Below, in pieces: positions 54,400 to 64,000 of a stretch of DNA of 64,000 bases; position 1 is the first letter of the stretch; each line of letters starts with the position of its first letter. The notes below the pieces were generated by a model, which ran no database searches, was not told where the DNA came from, and was given only the letters and a program-made list of their open reading frames with translations. The DNA is taken from contig NC_056743.1 of NCBI RefSeq assembly GCF_019279795.1, forward strand, positions 867,309,864 to 867,373,863, written 5' to 3'. Source of the stretch: Protopterus annectens. Its lineage: Eukaryota; Chordata; Ceratodontiformes; Protopteridae. Position numbers and translations under genes: made by a program.

Positions 54400-55668
54400 T
54401 TTATGGATTCAATTTCCAATCGTGAGGGTCCATGATATTTCTGCTTCGATCGTCTGCCAGAGTATTTTTCTTTCCTAGCAGGAATTGTGCTTGCAGGTGA
54501 ACTTGATACGTTAGAGCTGTGTTCCACAAGCTCATGGCTTGCCTGCATACGGGATAAGAATGAGTGCCCCCTTGTTTTTTTATGTACCACATTACTGTGG
54601 TGTTGTCTGTCTTTAGTAATAATTGTCCTGGATGCAGAAGGTCCTTGAAAGCTGTTAGGGCATTTTGAACAGCCAACATCTCTTTTTGATTGACGTGAAG
54701 ATGCATTTGGTCTGTGGTCCACTTGCCCTGAATGCATTTTCCTGCCATGTGTGCTCCCCAGCCATTAATCCGAAGCATCTGTTGTTAGAGTTTGCCTGGT
54801 TATGGGTTGGGTAAAAGGCTGACCCTTGTTTAGGTGACATGCCTGTGCCCACCATCGAAACTCCTGTTGTAGTCAGGGTATCATTGGTATTACTGCTTCT
54901 AAACTGTGAGAGTGTCGAGTCCAAACACTTTTTAGGTACCATTGTAATTTCCTCATATGCAGTCTGGCATATGGTTTTAGTAGAATGCAGGATGCCATGA
55001 ATCCCAGGGCCTGCAGAATTTTTCTTGCAGGGAGATGGGACTTTTTTGCCAGTAATTGAAAATATTGAGTTAGTTGAACTTATTTGTCTGGCGTGAGGTA
55101 AGCCATCTGGGCAGTTGTATTTAAGCTGGCACCCAGGAATATAATCTGTTGCAAGGGCACTAGTTTTGACTTCTTTTCGTTTACTGTGTACTCTAGAGAA
55201 ATTAGCAACCTTTTTACAAACGCCAGAAGCTGTAGAAGAATGTCCTTTGTCTCTGCTTGAATGAGGCAGTCGTCCAGGTATGGATATATTTGAATTCCTT
55301 TTTGTCTGCAAAAAGCTGTTACTGGTGCCAGGCACTTTGTGAAGACCCTGGGAGCAGTAGATAAGCCAAAGGTAGTGCATTGTACCAGCTTTGAATTTGA
55401 GGTACCTTCTGCAATTTTGTCTGATAGGGACATGCAGGTATGCCTCTTTGAGGTCCAGAGTAACAAGCAAAGCCTTCTTGCCCAGCATGGGTAGAAGCTG
55501 CTGTAATGTTAACATTTTGAATTTTGGAATATCTAGGTAAGTATTCTGAATTGAAAGGTCTAGTATGGGCCTCCAGGCCTTGTCCTTTCTGGGGACCAGG
55601 AAGAGTCTTGAGTAAAATCCTTGTCCTTGTTCCTGTTGTGGTACTTTTTGAGTAGCTCTCATGTCCAT
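54400..55668 (-). pseudogene. DIRS E reverse transcriptase-RNase H, 17-nt deletion
   Basis: RT: GFYSRLFLVPRKDKAWRPILDLS, LVTLDLKEAYLHVPI, KFKAGTMHY. Then, relative to copy C, 17 nt are missing at about 55371, removing QFSALP of the QFSALPFG motif and shifting the frame. The next frame (55466-55080) resumes FGLSTAPRVFTKCLAPV and keeps IYPYLDDCLIQAE. RNase H continues with CFGLMAGEHTW-type and LRINGWGAHMAG start, MLAVQNALTAFKDLL, KTDNTTVMWYIKKQGG and LADDRSRN (54778-54401). The C-terminal region (54391-54002) has DLFASPLNCQL and LIAPDWPHQHWYP. Further frame changes occur near 55080 and 54780. Confidence 0.87.
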
Positions 55669-55929
55669 GAGGGCTGAAATTTGTTTTTTGTGCCTCTGCC
55701 CATTGATTTTGTGGCAGGTCTGGCATTCCTTTTAACCTTGGTAAAGTATGAAAGTGGAACCTGTAACCTTGAGACACAATATTCAGAACCCATTTGTCTT
55801 GGGTGATTGTTTGCCAGTTTTGAGAAAAAGGTGCTAGTTTTCCCCTTAAGGGGGCTTCCAAAAGGGACGTGCTTGGCGTACGAAGGGGAAAGTCATTGTG
55901 ACCGTTTCCTGTAAGGTTGAGACTTGCCC

Positions 55930-57696
55930 TCACCTCCTTTTAGGGTTGAGGTGCCCCACTGTCGTTGTCTGTTTGAGCCTTGGGGTTGAGATATGCCTCT
56001 TGGGTGTCCGTATCTGTCCGTATCTGTCCGTATCTGCCTCTCTGTGGCCTGTCTGACACTGGAAAGGACCAATTCTTTGTTGGCCAATTTCTGCAAAACC
56101 AAGGTGGCTGTACCTGTAAGAAATCATTGACTTTGCATAGATTTAGTTTTATCCTCCATTTTCTTTAACACCTCTTCTGCCTTAACACCAAACAAGGTAT
56201 CATGCTGTAAAGGAGCATCCAATAATTTTGCCTTAACATGATCAGGTAAACTCTGTTCTTTTAACCAAGCATGTCTTCGAATCACAGAACCTTTAACTGC
56301 GGCTCTACAAGAGGCCTCTAAAGAAACAAAACCACATTGCAGAGTATGTTTTCCCACCTGTTCAACTGCATGCAATAAATCCTGCATTTCTTTACAATCA
56401 GGAGCTTCTGAGCTTGCAAGCATTTTCAGTTTTAACTGAGCCATTAAATATTGTTGGTACTTAAGCATGTGAAAATGGCAATTTCAAACTCTTACTGCTA
56501 AAGTTGCAGAAGTGCATACTTTCTTCCCCCATCTATCCAAAGCTCTGGAATCTCTGTCAGAGGGTACTGGATTTTTTTGCAATGGAAGCCTTAACCTCTT
56601 TTGGATCCTGGGAAATGGTTTCTGGATCAGCAGAAGGGTTTTTGTAAAGAAACTTGTGAGAGTCAGGGACTCTGTAGTACCTGTCTGGCTTGGCTGGAGC
56701 AGGGGGCAAAGAATCAGGAGATAAGCTGGATTCAGAGAACACATCATCCACAATGTCTAGCACAGGCGGAATAGCCAGCGGCCTGTGCTGAGGCAATAAA
56801 AGGAAATCCCTGAGCCTTTTCTTGGATTCTGAGTAATCCTGATGTTCCCAATGGAAATGCTCCCTCATGGTATGTAAAGTTTCCCCAAAAGAATAATCCT
56901 CAGGAGGAGAGGCTGAAGGGATAGATTCTTCAGCATCAGAGTCCTCATAGGGGGGTAAAGAGTATCCCTGGTCTGAAGAGGAATCAGAGGAAATGGAAAC
57001 CTGATCAGAGGAATCATAGTCTGTATCCTGCCTAGGCCTTTTCTCAGGAGGGGGATGGGAACCCCTGATTAGAGTAATGAGGTCTTCGGCCATTTTAAGC
57101 ATCTGTTTCTTAGGCATGGAGGACTGTCCAGGAGAATGCTGTACTTGTTTCTTTGTCTTTAATGGTACCTTTATCTTGGCTGTTGTTTTAATGGTAAGTT
57201 GTGAAGGTCTGAAAACACCCTCAGCAGCCGATGCCTGCTCAGCGGCTCCGGACCCATCTGAGGGATTAGTTTCTGTAGGCCCAATACCTCGAGTTTCCAG
57301 AGGCCTGGTTGTCTCCACGTGGGAGTCGGAAGCGGCCTGTGGCTCTGAGGTAGCGGGCGTCAGGGGCTGCGAAAGCACCTCACTGAGAACCGGCGACTGG
57401 CCTAGAAGAGGTTTCGTCGTTGTTTTTGGACCTCGGATGCCTGTCTTTATCCTTTGCGTTTTTTCGGTATTGAGGTCGTCGGTTGATCCAACGGCATGGT
57501 ATAATTAAACCTTCGGCCAAAGTAGTGCAAAGCAAATCAAAACGTCTTTTTATAGTGCGTTTGTTAAATCTTGCACAAAACCGACAACTAGTGACGTCGT
57601 GATCAGGGCCTAGGCATGGAATACAGTAAGAGTGGAAGTCCTTATGAGGTATTTGCTTCCCACAAATAAAATACAATTATTAACTTTTTCTGACAT
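55930..57696 (-). pseudogene. DIRS E gag-like protein, several frameshifts
   Basis: The ATG is at 57696 (MSEKVNNC). A one-base change near 57665 moves the frame so that the Cys/His cluster (CGKQIPHKDFHSYCIPCLGPDHDV) is read from 57660. The middle frame (57378-56557) has PPEDYSFGETLHTMREHFHW, RPLAIPPVLDI and YYRVPDSHKFLY. The next pieces are RALDRWGKKVCTSATLAVRV and LEASCRAAVKGSVIRRHAWLKEQSLPDHVKAKLLDAP (56468-56124). The tail contains three copies of a 10-bp unit (GTATCTGTCC, 56009-56037) that shift the frame. Same overall length as in A and C. Confidence 0.85.
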
Positions 57697-57829
57697 CGGT
57701 CTGAGGCAAGAAAAAAGTTTCCCCAATGGGGTACTTAGCTTTATTGAAGACTTTGGATCTGAAATTAGACTTTGAAAATCTCAGGAGTCGGCCGACCGGC
57801 ACTTGCAAACTGCTTCTGCTTCGGGCACC

Positions 57830-58018
57830 GTGTGGCAAGAAAGACTGAAGAAAATGTCGCCTGATGCATCTTATATACCCCCTGGTGCACTGACGTCAGG
57901 GAAGAAGCGACAGCAACCGACGCCGGACCAAGACTTTGGAACTCTGGCCGACTGCGGGACTGCCTGACGGCAGGATAACCCAAGTGTAATGACTGCAGCA
58001 GTGTAACACAATGAACAT
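57830..58018 (-). repeat. DIRS E right inverted terminal repeat with promoter
   Basis: Reverse complement of about 50800-50970. TGACGTCA (57891-57898) and TATATAAG (57870-57877) face the gag gene. Outer edge GTGTAACACAATGAACAT. Confidence 0.85.
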
Positions 58019-59500
58019 CAAAAAAGGAGGAACAGCCATAAGGGCCTGAAACGCATGAAACTCAGACACTCTCCCAGCTGAAATAAGGAACCAAAAGAAT
58101 GGTCTTCCATGTACAATGCTGCAAGGGAGCTGAAGCTGCAAGCTCAAAAGAAGCCTAAGTCAATTTTTCAAAAACAAAATTAAGGTCCCAGGAAGGAGGA
58201 ATAGGCTTCCTGGGAGGCCTGATGTGAGAGATTCCTTTAAGAAATTATTTGACCTCAAACCTAGAGGCCAAAGAGGGGGAGGTTCAAAGGCAAACAAGCA
58301 GAAATAGCTGAAAGGTGAGCTTTGACTTAAAAGAATGTCAACCCAGCATGAAAAAATTCACACAAAGAGAGAATCTGAGGAACCTCCACAGAAAGTGGAT
58401 CCTGGTTACGACCAACGCACAGACCAAAAATCTCTTCCATTTGGACATACAGGATTTCCTGGTAGTGGGTTTCCTAGCCTCCTGCAGAACCTGAAGCATG
58501 TTCTCAGAAAAAAAGGTGCCTAAAAGGGATCAAAATCCTATCACCCACAGTGTCAAATGAAGAGTGGACAAGTGAGGATGAATGAAAGATCCCTTTGCCT
58601 TGTCTAAGTAAGTCCACCCTGTGAGGTATCTTGCCCTTGCCTAGATGCAGAAGAGGGAACAAATGCTGCCTGGGCCAAAATGGAGTCACCAGCAAGACTT
58701 TGGGGGAGTCCTGCTCAATCTTGAGAAGGGGCCGTCTGCATGAGAGGAAGGGGGGCATTGAGAAACATCCCCTTACAAGAAAAAACATGGCAGCCACCTT
58801 CCATGACAGAGGATTATGGACTCTAATGCAAAAAAGAGGAAGCTGTCTGTTCAGAAGGTAGGCAAAAAGATCTACCTGAGGAGTACCCTGCTGGTGGACA
58901 ATGACCAAAACCACATCTCTGTGAAGCATTCACACAAGTTTGTGTGTTATGGGCCTGCTCAGAGAGTCTGCCACAGTGTTTTATTCTGAAGAAATATAAA
59001 AAGCCTGAAGAGTCACCTGATACTAGACAGCCAGATCTCAAACTGAAGAGATAGTCTGCATAGAAGGTTAAGACTGTGTCCTCCTTTGCTTGTGTACCAC
59101 ATCACTGGAATATTGTCCTTAAATATTTTGATAGGGTCTGGAAGAAAAAGAGAATGGAAGGCTTGAAAAGCAAGATTAAGAGTTCTCATCTCCTTGATGT
59201 AAACATGGCCCACCTTCTGATAAATGGACCAAAGAACCTGAACCTTAAATACTCCACTACGTGTCTGAGGCATCCGAAAAAAGTTCCTGAGAGGGAAATG
59301 GTGGACTAGGCCTGAAAAGGAAGTCCTGGGTTGACAGACAGCTGATGAATCCATCACTGAAGCTCTAGTATGAGGCATGGAAGAACAACAAGAAAGTCAA
59401 AAGGGTGACAATGTTGAAGCCATACTGACTTCAGGAACAACTGTAGCTTCCTCATATGCAATTTGTCTACAGGAAGCATAGGAATGGTGGAAGTCATGTA
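58019..59500 (-). pseudogene. DIRS F YR N-terminus and RNase H remnants
   Basis: YR: FLISAGRVSEFHAFQALMAVPPFL (58110-58030; box I), and HITSGLPGSLFLPGT-type and FQMEEIFGLCVGRN-like pieces to about 58500. RNase H region: HQQGTPQVDLFAYLLNRQLPLFC (58890-58820), VLLVTPFWPRQHLFPLLHL (58720-58660), NIPVMWYTSKGGHSLNLLCRLSLQFE (about 59120-59045). Many frame changes. Confidence 0.72.
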
Positions 59501-60370
59501 ACCCAGAGCCCTTAAAAACTCCCTAGTCATAACTGAAACCGGAGAAAGAAGAGACCAAAAAAAAGGTAGCTAGAAGCAGAGGCTTGGGTTGTGGCAGGGA
59601 AGCCAGCATAGGAATTGTTTGGAGCCTGCACCCTAGAAAAACATGATCATGAAAAGGATTCAGAGGAAGGATTTCTGGAAATTTACCCTAGGCTTTGCAA
59701 GATGCAAATAGTATAGTTGAGATGCCGAGTAATTTCTGGTGAAGAAGCTTGAATGAGCAGGTTGTCCAAATAACGATAAATGTGTATCCCCCCTCATCCT
59801 GCAAACGGCAATCACAGGAGCGAGGCATCTGGTGAAGACCCTTGGGGCAGTAGAAAAGCCAAACGGCAAAGCAGAGAACTGAAAATGCAATGAAGATGCA
59901 GACAAACAAGTATTTCCTGAAATGGGGATGAAAGGGAATGTGAAGATAAGCATTCTTCAGATCTGGAGAGACCAGGAAAGCCTGGAGAAGAAGAGGAGGA
60001 GGAAACAAGAGTCTGAAGGGACAGCATCTGAAAAGAAGGAATCTTCAGAAAGGTGTCGAGCTAGGAAAGATCCAGAATGGACCTCCAGATGCCCCCTTTC
60101 TTGGAAACCATAAACATTCTGGAAATAAAACTCCTTCCCCTTCTGAGGCACAGAAACTGCTTGAATGGTGTCTCCAGAGAAATGATTCTGAAGTACATAC
60201 AGAAAAAAGGGCATCTGTTCTTGAGGAGGTTGGAAAATGCCCAGAAGAGGAGGAAGAGATTTCCATTCCATGAGGTATCTCTAATGAATGTTGGACATAA
60301 CCCAAGAATCCTGTGTGATCCTTAACCAGTTTGGCAGAGACAGGGAGAGACAAAGAGACAAAGGAACCAG
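59500..60370 (-). pseudogene. DIRS F reverse transcriptase remnant with YLDN active site
   Basis: SLHFQFSALPFGFSTAPRVFTRCLAPVIAVCR (59895-59805), then GIHIYRYLDNLLIQA in the adjacent frame (59793-59750). The catalytic YLDD is YLDN (codons 59761-59766). Upstream are DLKNAYLHIPFHPHFRKYL (about 59965-59905) and ILDLSXLDT-type remains near 60065-60080. Frames alternate; inactive. Confidence 0.78.
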
Positions 60371-61500
60371 ACTTAGGATGTAGGGAATAAGACAGTCAGA
60401 GCCTGGCTTGCCTGGAAAGAGGATTCCGAGTAGTGGGAGTCCAAGCAGACTTAGCAGAAGAAGTCGGTCTTGAATGCTTTTTACCCTTGGGAGGAGGGTG
60501 AGTCGGTTTACGTACAAATGCAGGCTTAGAAGGACAATTCCTTTGAAATTTAGGAACAGGGGAAACAAAAATATGTTTCAATTCCTGCAAGGCCTTGCCC
60601 ATTTCTTGCAGAAGATACAGAACCAGAGAGGTTATTATTAAGGGGAGCATCCATCAATTTAGCCTTAACACCCATCAGGCAAAGGTTGGAGGTGAAGCAA
60701 AGAATAATGCCTCAACACAGAACCAAAGGCAGCAGCTCTAGAAGTAGTATCAGCTGCATCATAACTACATTTAATAGAATGGTGAGCCACTTGAGAAGAG
60801 AAGCCCAACAAAGAGAAGGCCAAGACCTTTCCATCAAAATCAGGAAGGTCAGAAATAACTTGATAGGCCTGGGAAAGAAAAGCTAAGACATACTGGTCAT
60901 ATGGGTCTGATAATTAATAGCCCAAAAAACCATGGTAGCAGGAGTATGCACGTTTTTGCCCAGCTGTTCCATGGCCCTACTGTCCTTGCCAGAAGGAAGT
61001 AATTTAATAGAAGGCAATCGTTTGGAAAGTTTATCAGAACAGACAGGCACAACAGAGGGTTCAGCAAAAGGACATTTGTAAAGAAACTTAGTCATCAGGC
61101 ACCTTATAAAACCTGTCAAATTTTTTTAGGGGCTGGGAATCAGGACACTTAGGAGCTGCTGAAAAAATATCTAACAGGGCAGCACAGAGCTTAGGGGATT
61201 CCATCTGGAGGAGTTCATAACACTTCTTCTGGACATCAGAAACCCGAGTGCAGTCCCTTTTAAATAATTCCATCATAACAGAGATTGCATCCCCAAAAGA
61301 AAGTTCCTCAAAGGGAGAATCTGGACTAATGGAATCCTCCTTCTCAGAACCACAGTCCAAAGGAGAAGGAATCTGAGAACAGTAAGCCAAGGACTTACCT
61401 CCAGAGTCCAATTCCTCATTAGAAGAGTCCTACTCCCTAGGCTTAAGTGGAATAAATGACCAAAGGGGTGAAGGAGCAAGAAACTCCCTGAGAAAGCTTC
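60370..61500 (-). pseudogene. DIRS F gag remnant
   Basis: Reads EDSISPDSPFEELSFGDAISVMMELFKRD (61341-61255), CAALLDIFSAAPKCPDSQPLKKFDRFYKVPDD (61180-61085) and PSGKDSRAMEQLGKNVHTPATMVFWAINYQTHM (61010-60905). These match the acidic, RPLAIPPVLDI and RWGKKVYTSATL blocks of copies A and C. The head with the Cys/His cluster and the right ITR are not recognised; the sequence fades near 61500. Confidence 0.7.
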
Positions 61501-61640
61501 AAGTCCATGACTGCGTTAAACATCCTCAGTGTAACATTCTGCTTCCTTGCCGACATTCAATCAACGTAGTGGGAGTCTCTTCCTGAACAAGGATCTGCGG
61601 AACGCGGTTCCTTGGATATGATCTCCCTAGGTTCCCCCCT
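61501..61640. other. Short unassigned spacer
   Basis: Between the end of DIRS F gag similarity and the gypsy LTR. May hold the DIRS F gag start, beyond recognition. Confidence 0.35.
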
Positions 61641-61935
61641 TGTTATAATCAGCCTAGGTTCTCCCTTTTTATGATTAGCCTAGGTTCTCCCTGTAGATCA
61701 ATGGGTGTACATATACCTTTAAAACGCTACCCAGGGGTGTGCACAAGTGTATAAATACTGAGCATGTGTGAGCCTGACTTATTTTGTAGTTAGCTGTTGA
61801 GATGTGAACATGCATATATTTAAGCTCTGTTAGTTTGTTCTTATTTAATGATGCTGCTATCCATCCTGATGTGTTTCTATGTATTAAAGCATCTAAACGA
61901 AACCCCAAGCCACCTTGCTATTTGTGTTGAAGACA
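61641..61935 (+). repeat. Candidate gypsy 5' LTR with TATA box and poly(A) signal
   Basis: Starts TGTTATAATC and ends TTGAAGACA, about 295 bp, with TG...CA ends. TATAAATA lies at 61750-61757 and ATTAAA at 61883-61888, spaced as in LTR U3/R. The first 60 bases include repeated CCTAGGTTCTCCC units (also at 61626-61637 just outside, which makes the exact start uncertain). Confidence 0.62.
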
Positions 61936-61945
61936 AATGAGCAAA

Positions 61946-61962
61946 TGATGCCAGAAGTGGCA
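61946..61962 (+). other. Candidate primer-binding site
   Basis: TGATGCCAGAAGTGGCA sits 10 bases after the LTR end. It resembles the complement of a tRNA 3' end of the leucine type (TGGTGCCAGAAGTGGGA-like) with two or three changes. The assignment is from memory. Confidence 0.5.
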
Positions 61963-62565
61963 TGTCTAAAGGACATGAAGTCAGAACCGCACATCTAAAA
62001 GGGCCTGAAGTTTAAAATGGCTTGGCAAAAATGATTAGAGGCACTTGGCTATGGCTGGAGGAATGTACATGAGTGGATCATGCTAAAAAGGGGTAAAACT
62101 TTGCAACACAGGTCAGAAACAAACTTCAGGTGTTAAAACTAGCTCAGCACTATTTCTTTCTGCATAATATGAAAGAGGGCATATACAGCATTCTAAATGA
62201 TATTTGCATAAACACATATGTACGTTATTGATAAAAATATTCAAATTACTACAGAAAACGTTTGAAATAAAGTCCATATTGCATAAAACGAATAAAAAGG
62301 AGAAATTACCACATTTTCGCAAAGCATGTATTATCTTTGGATAAAGCAAAGATATCAGTTATCAGAAGTGTACAAAGTGTTTGCATGACTGCGCAGTGTT
62401 ACAGTAAAGCTATTTTGCAGAGTACAGCCATTACAGAACATATTTACAAAGTATAGTATTTCGAAGAGTTTATTGTGCATTTGAACATTGTTGCAAGCTC
62501 ACAGAACAGTTTGCACACAATTACAAAGACTATATTGTCAGTGTGTTTGTGTACACTTTGTGGGC

Positions 62566-63500
62566 ATGGCAGACAGATTTCTCAAGCCCAGTGCACTTGT
62601 GTTTGACAGTAATATTGCTGAGAAGTGGACAGTGTTTGAGCAAGAGTACGGCTGCATTTTCTAATAAAGATCACCGTACAAACTTATTTATTCTACTTAA
62701 TTTAGCTGGGTCAGAAGCCATTGAAAGGGAACATTCATTTGTATATGCACCTGCTATCTATGATGGCGGGGGAAACACAGTCATATTGTTGTACTGGCTG
62801 TGTCAAGTGAGGACCCAGAGGGCTTAAAACGTAAATTCAGAGAAATGTGTAAGCCCTAGACAAATGTTACAATGGAAAGACACTTATTTTAAACAAGGGA
62901 TCAAAAGCCTGGTGAAACTTTTACAACATCCATAAATGATCTGAGAAATAAGGCTAAAATGTGCAGATATGGTTATTAAGAGAGGAGTTGATAAAAGACA
63001 GACTTGTGTGTGGAATAAAAGATGATGCTGTGAGAAAGATTTTGCTTTGTGACAGTGATTTATGTTTGAATAAGGCCATTGAGATGTCAGATATACAAGC
63101 TTACAGAAAAGCACACAAATATGCTTACAAATGAGAGCAGCTCATGAGGGCACAGTGATAAAGCTTGTGTTGATAGTATGCAGCATGCTATTAAAAGAAA
63201 CAGGCCCAAGTAAATGGCAGCTGTAACCCCTGTAGCACTCACTGGTAAACCTAGAACTTTCTAGCAAATTTCAGACTTCACACAGTCTCATTGAAGCATA
63301 AAAGTTGGTCAGCAAACTCAAAGCATGGGCCTCAACCTAGTTTCATTGCAAACTATCGTAATTGTGGTGGTAAACATGAATCTAAAAGGGAAAAGAGTTT
63401 TTAGCTTTTAGTCAACAGTGCCACACATGTAATAAATGGAATCACTTCAAAAGATTTTGTAAATCAAAAGGCCTGCATTTTTTCATTAAAAGGGAACATT
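62566..63500 (+). pseudogene. Ty3/gypsy gag with zinc knuckle, broken
   Basis: ATG at 62566: MADRFLKPSALVFDSNIAEKW, then TVFEQEYGCIF and a TAA at about 62662-62664. The capsid frame resumes as LFILLNLAGSEAIE (about 62690-62730), and LLREELIKDRLVCGIKDDAVRKILLCDSDL (about 62972-63066) continues with NKAIEMSDIQAYRK. A first Cys motif NCGGKHESKREK (63361-63396) is followed in another frame by QCHTCNKWNHFKRFCKSK (63418-63470), a C-x2-C-x4-H-x4-C zinc knuckle. The I-x-D-R-x-V-C-G-I motif is typical of gypsy gags of the Mag / K02A2.6-like group. The protein would form the capsid and bind RNA. Confidence 0.8.
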
Positions 63501-63523
63501 TTAAGAAACGAGTTGATCAGACT

Positions 63524-63890
63524 GTGGTAAGCCTACTCCTTATGTTGGTGTGTCAGTGCTTCATGAAACAGTCAATGCAGCTGATGGGCAAGAATGAAAT
63601 ATTTTGTACTGTTCAGATAAATGGCAATCCCATAGAGCTCAAAGTTGATACAGGTTCCAAGTGCAATGTTATGTCAGCAGAAACATTTGCAAGTGTGTGT
63701 AAAGGTGAAAGGCTTGATTTGGCAAGGTGTGTGAAACTTGTTGCTTATGGAGGTGAAGAAATTCAAACCGAAAGCTCAGTTGTGCTTTCATGTTATTCTG
63801 CTGGAAGGAGCTACGACTTTATTTGATGTGGTCAAGTCATTACTAGGGCTCAGAAACACTTTGAAAATAGGACTGCTTTAATTCAATAAG
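63524..63890 (+). pseudogene. Ty3/gypsy aspartic protease and pol start
   Basis: IFCTVQINGNPIELKVDTGS (63600-63660) with the catalytic DTGS, then KCNVMSAETFASV, and LVAYGGEEI. A stop TGA at about 63824-63826 is followed in the next frame by VVKSLLGLRNTLKIGL (63828-63875), the protease-end LLGL motif. At 63945-64000 YADLFQDKLDKLPVV corresponds to the linker before the gypsy RT. The protease cleaves the gag-pol polyprotein. RT, RNase H and integrase are expected beyond the right edge. Confidence 0.82.
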
Positions 63891-64000
63891 GAAGTCCAAC
63901 ATATTACCTTAAAAGGCCACTACTCTAATTTTGCCCAGCACATTTTTTTATACTTATGCAGACCTTTTCCAAGATAAGCTAGACAAGCTTCCAGTTGTGT

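Larger units (their letters stand above)
50758..58018 (-). mobile_element. DIRS copy E, complete ends, carrying a CR1 LINE
   Basis: Left end AGTACAGTTTTGTACC at 50758, ICR at 51145-51245, right end ATGAACAT at 58018. The ITRs are 50800-50970 against about 57830-58010. Minus order: gag 57696-55930, RT-RNase H 55668-54400, YR 54000-53445 plus 51763-51250. A CR1 LINE (51758-53440) splits the YR. Without the LINE, E is about 5.6 kb, the same as copy C. It lies inside the YR of DIRS F. Confidence 0.9.
49788..61500 (-). mobile_element. Old DIRS copy F, split by DIRS E
   Basis: Left end AGTACAGTTGTGTAAAATATTACC at 49788, with an ICR near 50090-50145 (GGTAAGATTTTACACAGTTGTAC). The YR C-terminus is at 50165-50757, then DIRS E (50758-58018), then the YR remainder and upstream genes (58019-61500). 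Reading across E, the F recombinase continues without loss: the 50757 side ends in the RTNP-type stretch and the 58019 side begins with RVSEFHAFQALMAVPPFL. The right end (ITR) was not recognised beyond gag at about 61480. Terminal and coding decay show F is much older than E. Confidence 0.8.
61641..64000 (+). mobile_element. Ty3/gypsy LTR retrotransposon, 5' part (runs off the right edge)
   Basis: Order: candidate LTR (61641-61935), tRNA-type primer-binding site (61946-61962), gag (62566-63500), protease (63524-63880) and the start of the pol linker. No second LTR is within the window. The DTGS protease and CCHC gag identify it as an LTR retrotransposon distinct from the DIRS elements. It is decayed by stops and frameshifts. 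Confidence 0.8.

Noticed and set aside
1..64000. Bacterial-type operons, ribosome binding sites or terminators
   Set aside because: Content is eukaryotic retrotransposons with pol II and pol III signals and introns.
61641..64000. Endogenous retrovirus
   Set aside because: Gag and protease motifs fit Ty3/gypsy; no envelope can be assessed because the element leaves the window.

Overview
The window looks like nuclear DNA from a large-genome vertebrate in the lungfish / salamander / basal-fish range. Almost all of it is retrotransposon. DIRS-type tyrosine-recombinase elements dominate and sit nested with CR1-type and L1-type LINEs, one Penelope-like element (PLE), tRNA-derived SINEs of a kind common in fish, and the 5' part of a Ty3/gypsy element. 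Tandem TG and TA tracts are frequent. One short unique stretch (about 16.1-16.45 kb) carries two exon-like blocks with correct splice signals on the minus strand, so the region may lie inside a host gene. The species and the host gene are not identifiable by eye.

Layout: 1-1121, 5'-truncated CR1 LINE (minus) inside the tyrosine recombinase (YR) of DIRS copy A (minus, to 5977). 5978-11217, DIRS copy B (plus, different subfamily), missing its left terminus where A begins. 11481-15213, DIRS copy G (minus), which has both ends and its internal complementary region (ICR) but has lost RT-RNase H. 15214-15898, right end of an old DIRS. 16140-16441, two putative host exons. 16600-18990, decayed DIRS H. 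19640-20270, 26040-26560 and 39720-42270, L1-type fragments. 21463-24643, CR1 LINE (plus). 24644-30120, mostly unassigned sequence with SINEs and a TG tract. 30446-39690, an old DIRS apparently split by a decayed CR1 LINE and by DIRS copy C (33328-38957), the best preserved copy here. 42290-43450, diverged DIRS gag. 43470-47115, nearly full-length CR1 LINE (plus). 47956-49270, PLE with a GIY-YIG domain and perfect inverted repeats. 49788-61500, old DIRS F, split by DIRS E (50758-58018), itself split by a CR1 LINE (51758-53440). 61641 to the end, gypsy 5' LTR, primer-binding site, gag and protease, running off the right edge.

How the parts work together: DIRS copies encode a Cys/His-rich gag of about 594 codons, a fused RT-RNase H and a tyrosine recombinase. 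They are framed by split inverted terminal repeats (ITRs), and the ICR near the YR end matches both outer edges, as expected of a circular intermediate integrated by recombination. CR1 and L1 LINEs supply target-primed reverse transcription. One tRNA-derived SINE carries a tail matching the CR1 3' end, so CR1 is its probable mobilising partner. No copy appears fully intact. Copy C is closest: I see a gag frameshift, one stop and one homopolymer frameshift in RT-RNase H, and YR frameshifts.
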